Shown here: positions 43,653 through 55,432 of the stretch, piece by piece
How the letters are laid out: every line of letters begins with the position of its first letter
Position numbering within the stretch: the stretch's first letter is position 1
Assembly: GCA_027924585.1 (NCBI GenBank)
Contig: BSBM01000179.1
Span: forward strand, 13,120,501-13,184,500
Length of the DNA: 64,000 nt
Direction of reading: 5' to 3'
Source: Larix kaempferi
Taxonomy: Eukaryota; Streptophyta; Pinopsida; Pinales; Pinaceae
Position numbers and translations under genes: made by a program
Notes under the pieces: generated by a model
The model's input: only the letters and a program-made list of their open reading frames with translations
Database searches by the model: none
Told to the model about the DNA's origin: nothing

Positions 43653-44933
43653 TGACTGTTGGAAAATTATACTAAGATGGGCAGGGGAATCAGTATTTAT
43701 CACTTTTTAACACTTTTAACCTTAAGTACAACATGTAACATTAACCATTAACAATGTCATTCACCATGATAACATAAAACCAACACATAACATTATACAC
43801 AATGCACAAGAGAGTTAACACGGATCTTAAACCCATACAAGATAAAACCACATAATTCTTTTCTTATATAAAAAATAGCAATATTTCATTCATAGGAAGC
43901 AACCATGCACAAACTGGAAGGAGGAACCAACCCCCTATTTTACAACATCCAACTTGAAGGAAGCTCCAACTCCCTGATTTACCTGCCCCAACTGGAAGGA
44001 GGATCCAACCCCCTAATTTATAGGCTTGAACCTGAAGGAAGATCCAACTCCTCGGTTTACTAGCTCCAACTAGAAGGAGGATATAACCCCTTGGTTTTCA
44101 TAATTACCGACTTGTATATAGGACTGCAGTCCTCAGTAAAATCCAACGCAATAGTTTTACTGGCACCAACTGAAAGGAAACCCCAAATCCCTGAGATCAC
44201 AAGCACCAAACTAAAAGAGACTTCAATCTCCTATCCTTTCCCCATCCTGCCACCTTGATATGAATAAGAAGAACAATATTCCACTACTATTGTATCATTG
44301 TCTCCATCAACATATACCTATATCTATGTTCTTGTACCTGTATCACTGTACATGTACCTATATGTATCATTGTCACAATCATTGTATTCTTGTCACTATC
44401 ACAATCCCTGTTCGTCACAATGACACAATCATTGTCTCTATCACAATGCCACAAAATCTATCTCTATTACAATGTCAACCTGTACATGCCTCAAATATGT
44501 CCTCTAAGCATGCCAACAACTTCTTCCAAGATATACTTCAAATGTATATCAAGACCATAAATATGCCTCCAAAGAGTGTAATCAAATCCAAGAAATAATC
44601 ACCAATACACTTCATCGATTTGCACCTTCAAACCCTTCATAGACCTCATAGTACATTCCAAAAGCTTAGAGGGATCTCATGCCAATAACATTACCATGGA
44701 ATATTTCAATACAAACACCAATAATATCTATGCCAAGATCATCATAGAATGTGCCAAGATCATCATAGAATGTGCCAAGATAATTACCAAGATCATCATT
44801 AAGTATGTTGATCCAATATGCCAACAAGTTTGTGATTCGGATATTGTATGAGAAATTTATGCAAGATTTTGTCAACCTTCTTCTCTTGAATTTTCATTGT
44901 CTTTGCCATTGTCACAAACCCTATCATTCAACA
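43653..44933 (-). repeat. copia-type 5' LTR, right boundary approximate
   Basis: The plus strand begins TGTTGGAAAATTATACTAAG. A possible end is CATTCAACA at 44925-44933, whose minus strand starts TGTTGAATG; this boundary is tentative. Inside lies a tandem array (43913-44220) of 40-bp units such as AACTGGAAGGAGGATCCAAC, with six to seven copies. A CA-rich stretch (44260-44480) built on TATCACAATCATTGT-like steps follows, and a 21-bp direct repeat GCCAAGATCATCATAGAATGT is at 44731-44772. Confidence 0.5.
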
Positions 44934-45009
44934 AGTATAAATCTTAACATGTAATGAACAAATATATGAAAATTTTACCACATATTCTTCAATATCTCTA
45001 CAACATCTT

Positions 45010-45450
45010 CTCTAAGGGTCATTCTCTGGAACGTCATGGATCAAAAGTTATAGTTAAAATGCAAAACTAACTTGTTTAAAGATGGTTTTTGGGTCATTTA
45101 AAAGCCCCGTATTTCCAAGTTCATATCTTCAAAAAATATAGCAAACCAAGATCTAAAATTTTAACCATATGTTCTTAAAGATGTATTTTACATATCCTAC
45201 CAAGGGCAATATCTGAAATATTCTGGATCAAAACTTATAAGGAAAATTCCAAATTAACATGTTTGAAGGTTATTCAAAAACCCTAACTTTCTAAGGTCAT
45301 ATCTTTGGAACTATAGCAAATCAACATCTAAAATATTTACCATAGGCACTCACAAGTCTTTACATTTCTCCATCCCATAAACATTTCACGGTCTGAAAAT
45401 CCCAGAAACAAAGATATACTAAAAATTCCAAGATGACCTAAAACAAAAAA
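45010..45450. repeat. degenerate ~180-bp tandem repeat
   Basis: Three worn units share TGGATCAAAAsTTATA, AAACTAACTTGTTT-like text, TCATATCTTTGGAACTATAG and ATCTAAAATATTTACCATA. They start near 45030, 45220 and 45380. No gene. Confidence 0.5.
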
Positions 45451-45717
45451 ATCCAAGTAGAAATCATCGCAAGATTTCATCTTCCACTAGAATTTCAACC
45501 TTCTTCACTTCATATTTCCCTTAAATTTGACCCTCCACTCTTGAATTTGAGATCTTCAATTTTGGATGATGAAGATGAAAATTTTCCTCTCCTATTTATA
45601 CTACTCAAAGAGCATGATTTAGCTTATTTTATGGTTACCCTTTAAGAACCTTTAACTTTAGCTTGAGTAACTCTTGACGCTCGCTTGTGATCTTGAAAGT
45701 GAACAACAAAGTGAAAA

Positions 45718-46581
45718 GGTACTGATGATCAAGCGTCAGATATAAATGAATTCAAAATTCAAATTGCCAAGATGCAACTAGATGTCCAGGGTGAAGAGTT
45801 GTTGAGAAAAACTAGAAAGACCCTTTGGGATAAAATATCAGTTGGAATTCTAGATAGATGGGATTATTTTGATCTGATACAAGATGAGTTAGAGATGTAT
45901 GAAACATGTCAAAACGAAATCAAAGATGTTGAAAAGCATCTTGGAGAAATGACTGAGTAGGATGTTGAAATAATAAATTTCTTGAATACTAGTATAACTA
46001 AGAAACAATTGTCGGAGGACTTGTAGGTTGAAAACATGACTCGTATGATAAATATATCCAACCAAATGATTACCAAGGAGGTCTTGATGTCCAAAACTCA
46101 ATACAAAGCTAAATCATTGGCTGAAGAGATTATTAGATTCAAAGATCTTTATAAAGAAAAGTATTGCATTAGTCTTGGTATAGTTCATCCATGGGCTGGG
46201 AATGGTGATATGTATAAGAAGGATGAGTACAAATCCAATCTATTAACTCAAAAGAGAGATGATGTTGCATATTTTTATTATTTAGAAGGAATCATAATTG
46301 GTGATGCAATGGTAGACATCTTGAGATATGGATAAGTATTAAAAGCGCACTCAGTTTAAAGATTAAATCCCATATCTTATGAGAATATTACTAATGTTGA
46401 AATAACATTAGAGTATTTAAGGGACCACCAATTCCCAATTGGTAATTTGTGGCAGTCATTTTCCAAATACCTTTGCACTTTGTCGTCCACTTTCAAGTTT
46501 CCAAAGGGATTTAAAGGAGTTAACTTTGTTATTGAAGTGATTCAAGATAATAGTTTTTGTATTCATGAACATATTTTTTAG
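45718..46581 (+). pseudogene. unknown charged, helical protein, four in-frame stops
   Basis: One frame of 288 codons from about 45718 (TDDQASDINEFKIQIAKMQL) to TAG at 46579, interrupted at 45958, 46024, 46333 and 46357 without any frameshift. The first 200 residues are Lys/Glu-rich and probably helical (YETCQNEIKDVEKHLGEM). The later part is mixed (FKDLYKEKYCISLGIVHPWA, FPKGFKGVNFVIEVIQDN). No family is recognised. In style and mode of decay it resembles 7402-10560, but I see no firm sequence match. Confidence 0.45.
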
Positions 46582-48117
46582 ATTCACTCTCTATTTTGTA
46601 TTTATTGATCTCTATATTCATTGGACATTTTATAGATTGTATTTCCTTTCCATCCAACCTTGATTTTTCTATTAGAAGTTTGATTGCTTGTCAATTCAAT
46701 CTCCATGGTTATAAATATTTTTCAAATGTTTTTTTCATATTTTCAGGTATTGTTTATGTTTCTAAAATAATTTTCCTCTATATGGGTTCTTGGTTTATTT
46801 GGGCTAGACATTGCTTATTAAAATATATAGAGTGGAACAATGCAATTTTTGTCTCTTTTTTTGAGAAATTGGATGCATCCATGCCCAACACTCCAACCAC
46901 GTAGGGGTGAAACTTGAAACAAAGTTTATCTTGGATAATTCATACCCATTGTCATTTCCACCTCATTTTCTTCACTATGCATTTGTGATTCGTCCAACAA
47001 AATCCTTAGAAACATCCTCTGAAACATTTTCATTCATGATTCGCCCAGTGGGCTCCTTATATGGCTGGGCTACTGTGAATTTATAGATATGTGAAGAATT
47101 TTTCACTATGGATTGGATTTTCAAATATGTGTAGCAATTTGTATGTGGAGAACAGAGTTAGATGTAGGGTTTTAACTTTCCACAACCAAATTGTTTAAAA
47201 TTTGTAATGCATTATGCAACTATTCTGTGGAGGCAAAGTCTCAAATGACCCACACTGATGAACCAACAAAAAATCCCACTTCCCATATTGTACAACCTCA
47301 CTGCCATTTTTCGCAATTTCCAAACCTTGAATGGTAGAATTATGGAGATAATATGAAATGGGTCGTGTAAAAAATTAACACCAACCTTAGATTTTATTCC
47401 TACGGCTTGTTATCTCTCATTCTTCTCCTAATTATGTTTCATCTCAATGCCATCTTGGAAGATTGATCTTGTTGTTTAGACTTCTCTTATCTCTTATGGT
47501 CATCTCTCCCTCTTCTTCATTGACTTTTTCCCATGTTACATTAGATCTTCTACAAACCCATCTACAAACAATGTCTAGAATTGGTATAATTGATCAAACA
47601 AGTGATTTCTTCATATTGTTAGCTTTTTTGTCTTTATGTTTTTTTAATTTATTCTATATGGATTCTTGGGTTTTTTAACTAGCCCATATTAATATAACAT
47701 TGCTTATTAAAGTTTATAGAGAGAAACAATGAAAATATTGTCACTATATTAAGAAATTTGTAAAAGCGGTAATGAAATTTTGATGTACTATTAGATTTTC
47801 AAATGAAAAGAATGATTTATTTTTACATTTCAGCATAGGGTTCAATATCTCATAGCCCTTCAAAGTGAAATGGGACCCTACCATTGATATATCGACGAAC
47901 CCTAGTAGTCAATCTATCCCATCATTTAATCCAAAGGTCGATGAGGGTAAGGTCTCAGGTATGGTCTCTGACTCATAATGTCATATAACCCTCTTTCAAG
48001 TACTTTGATATTTAATTTCGACGGTTGTGGAGATTTATTCTGATTCGTGTTCAAGTTTTTTGTTCATTTTCGCTCCTTTAAATCAAATCTAACCCTGTTC
48101 CTTGGTGTTTTCCAAAA
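46582..48117. repeat. gene-free stretch with an 875-bp-spaced direct repeat
   Basis: About 90 bp near 46776 (TATATGGGTTCTTGG, then ACATTGCTTATTAAA and AACAATG) recur near 47651. The copies could be the ends of two related terminal repeats, but I cannot fix boundaries. The frames at 46596 and 47463 are AT-rich and hydrophobic by composition only. Confidence 0.4.
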
Positions 48118-48660
48118 ATGTTGTCTAGCTTAGCTCTGTCTTCGACGATTTCTCCCTCCACTGGCCCTCCTCATCGTTTGGTTATTGAAGTTTCAGAAAA
48201 GGGCAGGCACTGGATTCTGACGAGTGCTCTGCTTAGTGGCGATGAGCTCCCATACGGGAAGGTTTGTTACAACAGTTCTTCAGGCCTATCTCCTTGTTAT
48301 TATACAATGGAGGAAGGTAGAAGTCGCGGCCCTGTTGGAAGGACTAGAGGCATTGATGCATACACCCAAAGAGTGGAGCAGTTAGAAAAGCAGATAGCAG
48401 AGATTCAATGAAAAATGGAGGGGAAATGTGAAAAATAGGACTTGGATTCAATGGAGAAGAGAATTGAGGATACCATCGAATGCAAGTTCGAAAATAACAA
48501 TGATGACCTGATCGAACGGATGCGAAGGCTCCTTGGCGAACACGATGAAGCCACCTGAGCTCAATGTGACACCGAGAGGAGTCCAGTGATTCGGGCAGGT
48601 TCTAGACAGTCCCCTCCAGCTGACAGGCATCCCTGAGGGACAAAATCAATGGAGCATGAC
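48118..48660 (+). pseudogene. unknown frame with coiled coil, one or more stops
   Basis: ATG at 48118 opens 97 codons. The first 70 are Ser/Pro/Gly-rich (SSTGPPHRL-type, KVCYNSSSGLSPCYY). The last 25 begin a coiled coil (AYTQRVEQLEKQIAEIQ) that continues after stops at 48409 and 48436 as DSMEKRIEDTIECKFENN and LIERMRRLLGEHDEA. The plan resembles the first open frame of LINEs or gypsy capsid leaders, but no domain is recognisable. Confidence 0.35.
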
Positions 48661-50104
48661 TGAGGGAACCACGCAGCCCACCCACCACTATCTCTTGATA
48701 TTTTCATGATAACTTTTATTTTTTCGTTTTCTATTAGCTTTACTTGTCTGTTTTTAAATTTTAGTTTTGTATTAGTTTAGGGGAGTGATTTTGTCCTATT
48801 TTCGAAGGCCCTTCTATTCAGTTTGTATAGGCAAGTCTTTTGTAAGGGTTGTACTTTTAGAGGGACATTAGAAGAATGGAAGGATAATATCATAATGACC
48901 TATTTTGAAAAGGGTCTTCCATTCATCATTTTGTATCATTTGGATAAATGATAGTTTAACTAATTTATCTAGATGTCTAGTTCGAATGACAACCTTTATG
49001 AAATTTATCAATTTTATCGGATGAATATATATATAATGTAACTTTAACATGATCAATTTGCACTATTTTGTTTTATGTGTTCTTTTATGAATCCTATATC
49101 AACTTATTTTGTTGTATGTGTTATTTTATGAATCCAATATTAACTTTAGAAGAAGGTTATTGTGAATACTTGAATCCTATGAACCAGGGCATATCAATAT
49201 GAATTGTGAATCAACATAATCTCATTCACAACATACAACAGATAACAACATGAGAATATCTGCTCACATAGAAAACACAATGGAAATAGATAACGGGAAT
49301 AACATTCACATAAGGAAAGGAAACTTATACAGACTGCAAAATAATAACAAGAGAATCTATGCTCGGAAAAGTCTTTGCTTAAATCTGCAAATTTTTTATT
49401 ACTATTGAAGTTTCTCAGTCAAACAGGTCTCTCTCTCCTGGGTTCTAACCCCAATTAGAGAGATGATATCTAAGTGACTGCTTAACTATTTGCTTGAAAA
49501 TAGGAATTTTATAACTACTTATTACATCTTCACAAAACTAATTCTTCATATTCCTCGAAATGCTGAAAGACAATGTGTCATCTCTCGAGTAATTAAGTGT
49601 GTAGAAGGGGAACCAGATCACATGAATTACTAAGGAATTTGGGGAAGACATGATAATGTTCCAAAATTTCCAAATCATCTCAGTTATCCTGTTGAACAAC
49701 AAACAAATAATGGAGGCAGTAATCAAAATCTTATGGTATATATAAAGAGATGAGTATTAGTTTTAAAAGAGGGGGGGGAGGTTCTATAAAAATTTGAGGG
49801 AAATTAAATTTCCAAAATTTATGTGTGAATTCTCATGTAATAGTTCAATGGGTAGCATTAGAAGACATCATGAGGAGTTGTAATCATCTGCTATTCTTAT
49901 TTGATTTGCTCAGAATTGTTTCACAAGCATCTTGAATCAGCTACTGTGGTATTTACGAAATCAATTTATGTAATATGGAACTCATTTATATTTCCTTGTG
50001 CTCATTTTGATGTTGCCATAATCTTAGAATTCTGTTTTTACATATTTGTTTACTCATTGATTGCCTACTTCAAAAGATGGAAAATGGTGTTGTATATTTT
50101 TTCG
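48661..50104. other. no gene seen
   Basis: AT-rich DNA, with a G run near 49771-49780 and no recognisable motifs. The left limit of the LINE fragment that follows is not visible and may lie within this stretch. Confidence 0.4.
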
Positions 50105-50735
50105 ACGGTGTGCAAAATATGGCTTATGTGTTGCAGGTGGAGCTATTTTGTTAAATGAAAATAAGTATTTCACTCTAAGACTTAATTGTGGAAGGGGTAC
50201 TAACATGAAAGCATAACTTCTTTCTCTTTGGTGTATTTTGAAAGTGGCTAACATGTTCAGTATTGGTGAACTCAAATTTTTTGGGGACTCTCGGGCTACT
50301 ATCAAATGGACCTGTGGTCACTACAAGCCGAAGGGTACTTCCCTTTTTCATTGGTGCTATAGGATCAGGCATGAAATACAATTGGTCAAAAATATTTCCT
50401 TTGAGAAAATCTATCAGCAACATAACTCACTGGCGGATAAATTATAAAAACAAGCAATGGAAGAAGCAGAAGGAGTTATAGTTTGGGAAGAATCCCAGGG
50501 CCATCATAGCTGCGATGATGGATCTGTGAATATATTTAAATTATGAGTTGGTTCTTGTCTTTTTGAATTTTGGGACATTATAGGTGTTGAGATAAGTTTC
50601 AAAAGTTAAATTATATGAGATAGTATGATTGTATAAAGCTCTTTTTTGAAAATTCTTTTAAAAGACTTGAATAGTTTATGTATTATTTGATTCGTATCGA
50701 ATATCAATATTATGCTTTTTTCTGCTGAAAAAAAA
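50105..50735 (+). pseudogene. LINE RNase H domain and 3' tail
   Basis: The frame reads CVAGGAILLNENKYFTLRLN, CGRGTNMKA, then a stop, LLSLWCILKVANMFSIGELK, FFGDSRATIKWTCG, LFHWCYRIRHEIQL and QQHNSLADKL. This is the RNase H of a plant L1-type LINE: GGA start, RGTNxxAELLxLW with the usual Glu changed to a stop, GDSxxxIxW, and the His-Asn end. The frame runs on to about 50545. The 3' tail TATTATGCTTTTTTCTGCTG plus nine A ends at 50735 and resembles the tail of the LINE at 37512-37537, so both belong to one family. The start is truncated or decayed and no target duplication was found. Confidence 0.8.
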
Positions 50736-52867
50736 ACTCGTGTAGGCATTTTTGAGATCACGAGAAGTGGTTTTCCATTACAATTTTTCATTCAGCAGAA
50801 CGATCGTCAACTCGACACGTGGTAAGTGGAAAAAAATCATCTACCGCCTACCCTTTTCATTCTCCGCGCTAGTTGAAAGTGCGAAATTAACATCAAACAT
50901 ACAATCCAATACGAACTATGACAGCGATTAATCCCATTTTTTCCCAATAGCAGCATGTAATAAAGGTAAATTTTGTCTTTATTTCGGGTGACACATCAAG
51001 TTTTTGCGGGCATTGTTTAACTGCCATCGTATTTAACGGGTTTGGGTTCTAATTCCCCTGCAATAGCAAGAAACATCTGGTGCAACAGTCGAAGCTCAAG
51101 TAATAGTTCCATGCAATGAGCTTTGTTTTACGCTCGGTCCCATATACGTTCGACACAGCTCAATCCCTACACAGGTTCCATGCTCGATCCAGACTCTAGT
51201 TGCATGCTTCCACACAGGTTCCCATTCTAGGCTATTGAACTTTAGTGGAATTTGGAATTTGGAGTGTTTTGTAGAAAATAGTTTTTGGTGAAATCTAAAT
51301 TTTGAAGTGTTTAAATTGTGTTTTTGAATGCATAAATATATTTAGCATCCTCAAAAAATCTTGTGAAACATTATACAATTTCCTTCCACAAGTGATAACA
51401 ATAATTCTAAGGATTTTTCAATATTTAACTCATAACCAAAAATGATTGAAAATATAGAATATTTAAACTACTTCTTAAACAATTACCATGAATTCCATGT
51501 CTTTTTAATCAAGGTATCACTTAGTTAAAGTGAATCCTTATGTATGATAATGTTTTTGAAGTAATGATGAAGATGAAACGACCTGTTAATAGAGAATCAA
51601 TTCTCATCTCTCTGCTAACTAATATTTTCAACTCTATTTATTGATATTGTGATAGTAAACTACGTTGGGAGGTCGGGTAATTCTACTTTCCCTATTTTCT
51701 GCTTTTCCCAATCCTTTGTTTGATAACTACATACTCATTGATGAGCACGGATTCTCTACTGCTAAACGATATTCGATGGTAAGCACTAACAGGGCCACGA
51801 ATCCTAGAAGAATTCAGTTATTCCTATGAACACTTTTAATTTATGGGAGTTGTGGGTTGATTGGAATTTGAATCCGAAAAGGAGAAGTACATGAGAAAAA
51901 ATTCTATCTGTGTGTGGAAGTTGGATGTACGATAACCCTCAAACAGTCTACTCCAAAGTCCACGCAGGTTCCAGGCTATTGAACTCTTATCTAAACAAAT
52001 ATATGAGATGGGGTTAATTCTTATTTTCACTGCAACTTTATATACAGGACCCTGACTGATTTATATATTAATTTTTTTATAAACATGATGAACATATTTT
52101 GCATAAAATTTAACACTAATCCATGTAGCTTAGAAAGTAATTTTCTTAAAGTTCTACTCCTATATGCCATTGTGCCCACATTCTTGAAAAGTGCCTGAAG
52201 TAGAGTAGGGTTTTTTTTGTAAGTAAGGAAATTTTGTATTATATAAAAGGATCAAATTACATCTGAGAAAAATAGTCTAAAGCTATGTTTTTCTCCTTCA
52301 CTTCTTGGCTCTCTGACCTTAAACATGATATTTATCATAATACTATCTAACCAAAAAACTAAACAAAAATTACACATACTGTTGAGTCCATACCAATACT
52401 CCTTACAACAAGGGAGATATAGTTTTCCATAGGATCAATTTCAGTTGAACAGTTTGTTATATGTTCCTAATTAATTTGGGTGGCATGGAATTTTTAGACT
52501 TTATTTTCTTTAAGTGTATGTAGCGAAATATGTAATGTATGACTCATATATAGTAATATTTTATGTAGCAATATTTTTAATGAAATGTTGAGTTAATTTA
52601 TTATTGTCAATTGAAATGTAATTTTTTAATTAAAGCTCCTCATGCTAGAAGGGTGGTATGATTATATACCCTTCAACCTGAAATTAAGGTCATACCTTCA
52701 AATTTGATCCCTAATACCTATTCCAAAAATTTATATAACTTAAATCCATATGTTTATATTGAAATGGTACCATTAATATCTTTAATATTCGTTTATACAA
52801 TCTTTAAACTAATTTTAAAAATCAAATATGGCACGTGTCACCTTCTGAGCGTTCCATGTGTTACCCT
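50736..52867. other. 2.1 kb without recognisable gene
   Basis: Mixed AT-rich sequence. The phrase CACACAGGTTCC and related pieces (51172, 51213, 51960) recur loosely. Nothing else stands out. Confidence 0.4.
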
Positions 52868-54882
52868 AGGAAACTAGATATCGACATTTTAACAACAAAA
52901 TTTATAGAAATTTTGCTTGAAAGAGATTGCTGGAAAGTGGAAATGTTGTCAGAGAAAGAGAGGTTTATCTTGCCTCAGGTTGTTCTATTTTGGATTGTTG
53001 GAAGTAGATTTTGAGGAGAAAGAGTGTCCGCTCCTTCCTCCAGGGATTTTTTTTAGGAGTGGGGAAAGTAGATATCAACAATCTAAACACAAATTTCATA
53101 GGAACATTGCTTCGCACAGTTTGCTGGCAAGTGGAAATATTCTCACAGAAAGAGCGATCGCTATTTCTTCAAGTTGTTCTATTTTGGGGTTTTGAAAGAA
53201 TCTGGTGAGGAGAAAGAGAGTTCGTTCCTTTCTCCAGGCGTTCTTTTTTAGGGGAGAGGAAAGTATACATAGACACATTAAACATATATTTCGTAGGAAC
53301 TTTGCTTGAAACAGTTTGCTGGAAAGTGGAAATTTTCTCAGAGAAAGAGAGGCCGCTCTTTCCTCATGTTGTTATATTTTGGGATAATGAAAGTATATGC
53401 TAGGGAGAAATACCTTCCACTCCTTCCTCCAGGCGTTCTTTTTAAGGGGTGATGAACATAGATAGTACCTTAATCACAAATTTGATAGGAACTTAGCTTT
53501 AAGCAGTTTGCTGGCAAGTGGAAATTTTCTGAGAGAAAGAGGCGACCGCTCTTTCCTCAATATGTGTTATTTTGAGGTGTTGAAAATAGATACTGAGGAG
53601 AAAGACTGTATTCTCCTTCCTACAAGTGTTCTATTTTGGGGTGGGGAATGTAGATATCATCATTTTAACAACAAAATTCATAGTAATTTTCCTTCAAAGA
53701 GTTTGCTGGTGAGCGGAAATTTTCTCAGAGAAAGAGAGAATGTTCTTTCATCAAATTGTTCTATGTTGGGGTGTTGGAAGTAGACACTGAGGAGAGAGAG
53801 CGTCCGATCCTTCCCTCAGTGGTTCTTTTTTAATAGTGTTAGAAATAGACATCGGCATTTTAAACATAATTTGCATACAAACTTTGATTCAAACAGTTTT
53901 CTGGCAGGTGGAAAATTTTTCAAAGAAAGAGCGGTCGCTCTTTCCTCAAGTTTCTCTATTTTGGGGAGTTGAAAGTATATGTTGAGGAGAAAGAGAATCT
54001 GCTCATTTCTCCAGGCGTTCTTTCTAAGGGGCATGGAAAGCAGATATCGACACCCTAAGTAAAAATTTCATAGGATTTTTCTCTTAAATAGTTTGCTTGA
54101 AAGTGGAAATTCTCTCAGAGAAAGAGCGACAACTCTTTCCTCAAGTTGTTCTATTTTGGGGTGTTGGAAGTAGATGTTGAGGAGAAAGAGTTTCTGCTCC
54201 TTCCTCTAGGTATTTTTTTAGGAGTGGGGAAAGTAGATATCAGCACTCTAAAAATAAATTTCATAGGAACATTTCTTTGCATAGTTTGTTGGCAAGTGGA
54301 AATATTCTCAAAGAAAGAGCGACTGCTCTTTCTTCAAGTTGTTCTAGTTTGAGGTTTTGAAAGAATCTGGTGAGGATAAAGAGTGTATATTCCTTTCTCC
54401 AGGCGTTATTTTTTATGGGTGGGGAAAGTATATATTGACACATTAAACATAAATTTCATAAGAACTTTGCTTGAAACAATTTGCTGGAAAGTGGAAATTT
54501 TCTCAGAGAAAGAGAGGTCGCTCTTTCCTCATGTTGTTCTATTTTGGACTAATGAAAGTATATGCTGGGGAGAAAGGGAATTTGATCCTTCCTCTAGGTG
54601 CTCTTTTTATTGGGTGAGGAAATTAGATAGTACCTTAATCACAAATTTGATAGGAACTTTTCTTTAATCCTGCAAGTGGAAATTTTCTCAGAGCAAGAGG
54701 CGACCACTCTTTCCTCAATATGTGATATTTTGGGGTGTTTCAAATCGATACTGAGGAGAATGAGCGTCCTATCCTTCCTCTAGGGGTTCTATTTTGGGGT
54801 GGGGAATGTAGATATCATCATTTTATCAAAAAAATTCATAGTAATTTTTCTTCAAACAGTTTTGTTGGTGAGGGACAATTTT
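52868..54882. repeat. satellite B, left part
   Basis: Monomers of about 190-196 bp repeat with GAGAAAGAGCGACCGCTC-like dyads near 52945, 53137, 53341, 53531, 53727, 53921, 54119, 54310, 54506 and 54690. Conserved links are GTTCTATTTTGGGGTG, GGGGAAAGTAGATATC and AGTTTGCTGGCAAGTGG. Monomers six apart are more alike than neighbours (53137 with 54310, 53341 with 54506, 53531 with 54690), giving a higher-order unit near 1165 bp. Frames crossing it are not genes. It is interrupted at ATTTT (54878-54882). Confidence 0.88.
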
Positions 54883-55432
54883 TCAAGGGAAACATTGTGA
54901 AGACAAAAAAAGAACCACGTAGTAAATATAGATTTTCCTTTTTGCTTTGGGACTTCGATGGAAATACAAAAGGAAACCCCAATTTTTTTACTTCTCCAAG
55001 GAGTTCACTTCGCGAGAGGTAAACTTCACTTCGACGAGCACTTTACATCGCGGACCTCTTAACTTCATGGAGCAATTTTTCTACTTCACGGACTTCTAGA
55101 CTTCGTGGAGCACTTTTTACTTCGCGGGATTCTTAAATTCATGGAGCCTTTTTTACTTCGCAGATTTTTTAACTTCGTGGAGCACTTTACTTCGCGGACT
55201 CTTGACTTCATCGAGATTCAACTTCAACGAGCCCACTCTTAAACAAGCTTTATATTAAAATGTTTTTTGCTAAGACATAAAAATCACTTTTCATGGCTTA
55301 GTAACTTGAGATAAACTTCGACGCAATATTGTTAAGACAAACCCACTATATCAAATAACCAAAACATTAAATGAAACTTACGTCAAATTTATTCCTCATT
55401 AAAACATACCTTTTACCACTATGAAATATTTG
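54883..55432 (-). repeat. copia 3' LTR, only distal half left
   Basis: Aligns with 57772-58313 of the 5' LTR, including CCCCAATTTTTTTACTTC and the series of ACTTCGCGGACTTCTTAACTTC phrases. It is joined to integrase code at about 55432. Confidence 0.9.
55020..55215. repeat. short tandem phrases inside copia LTR
   Basis: ACTTCGCGGACTTCTTAACTTCGTGGAGCACTTTTT-like phrases of 30-35 bp recur five to six times here and at 57890-58090 in the other LTR, so the array belongs to the family's LTR. Confidence 0.75.

Noticed and set aside
52917-55022. A series of 60-95 codon frames on both strands
   Set aside because: They follow the satellite B period and have no protein family features. The same applies at 58968-59555.
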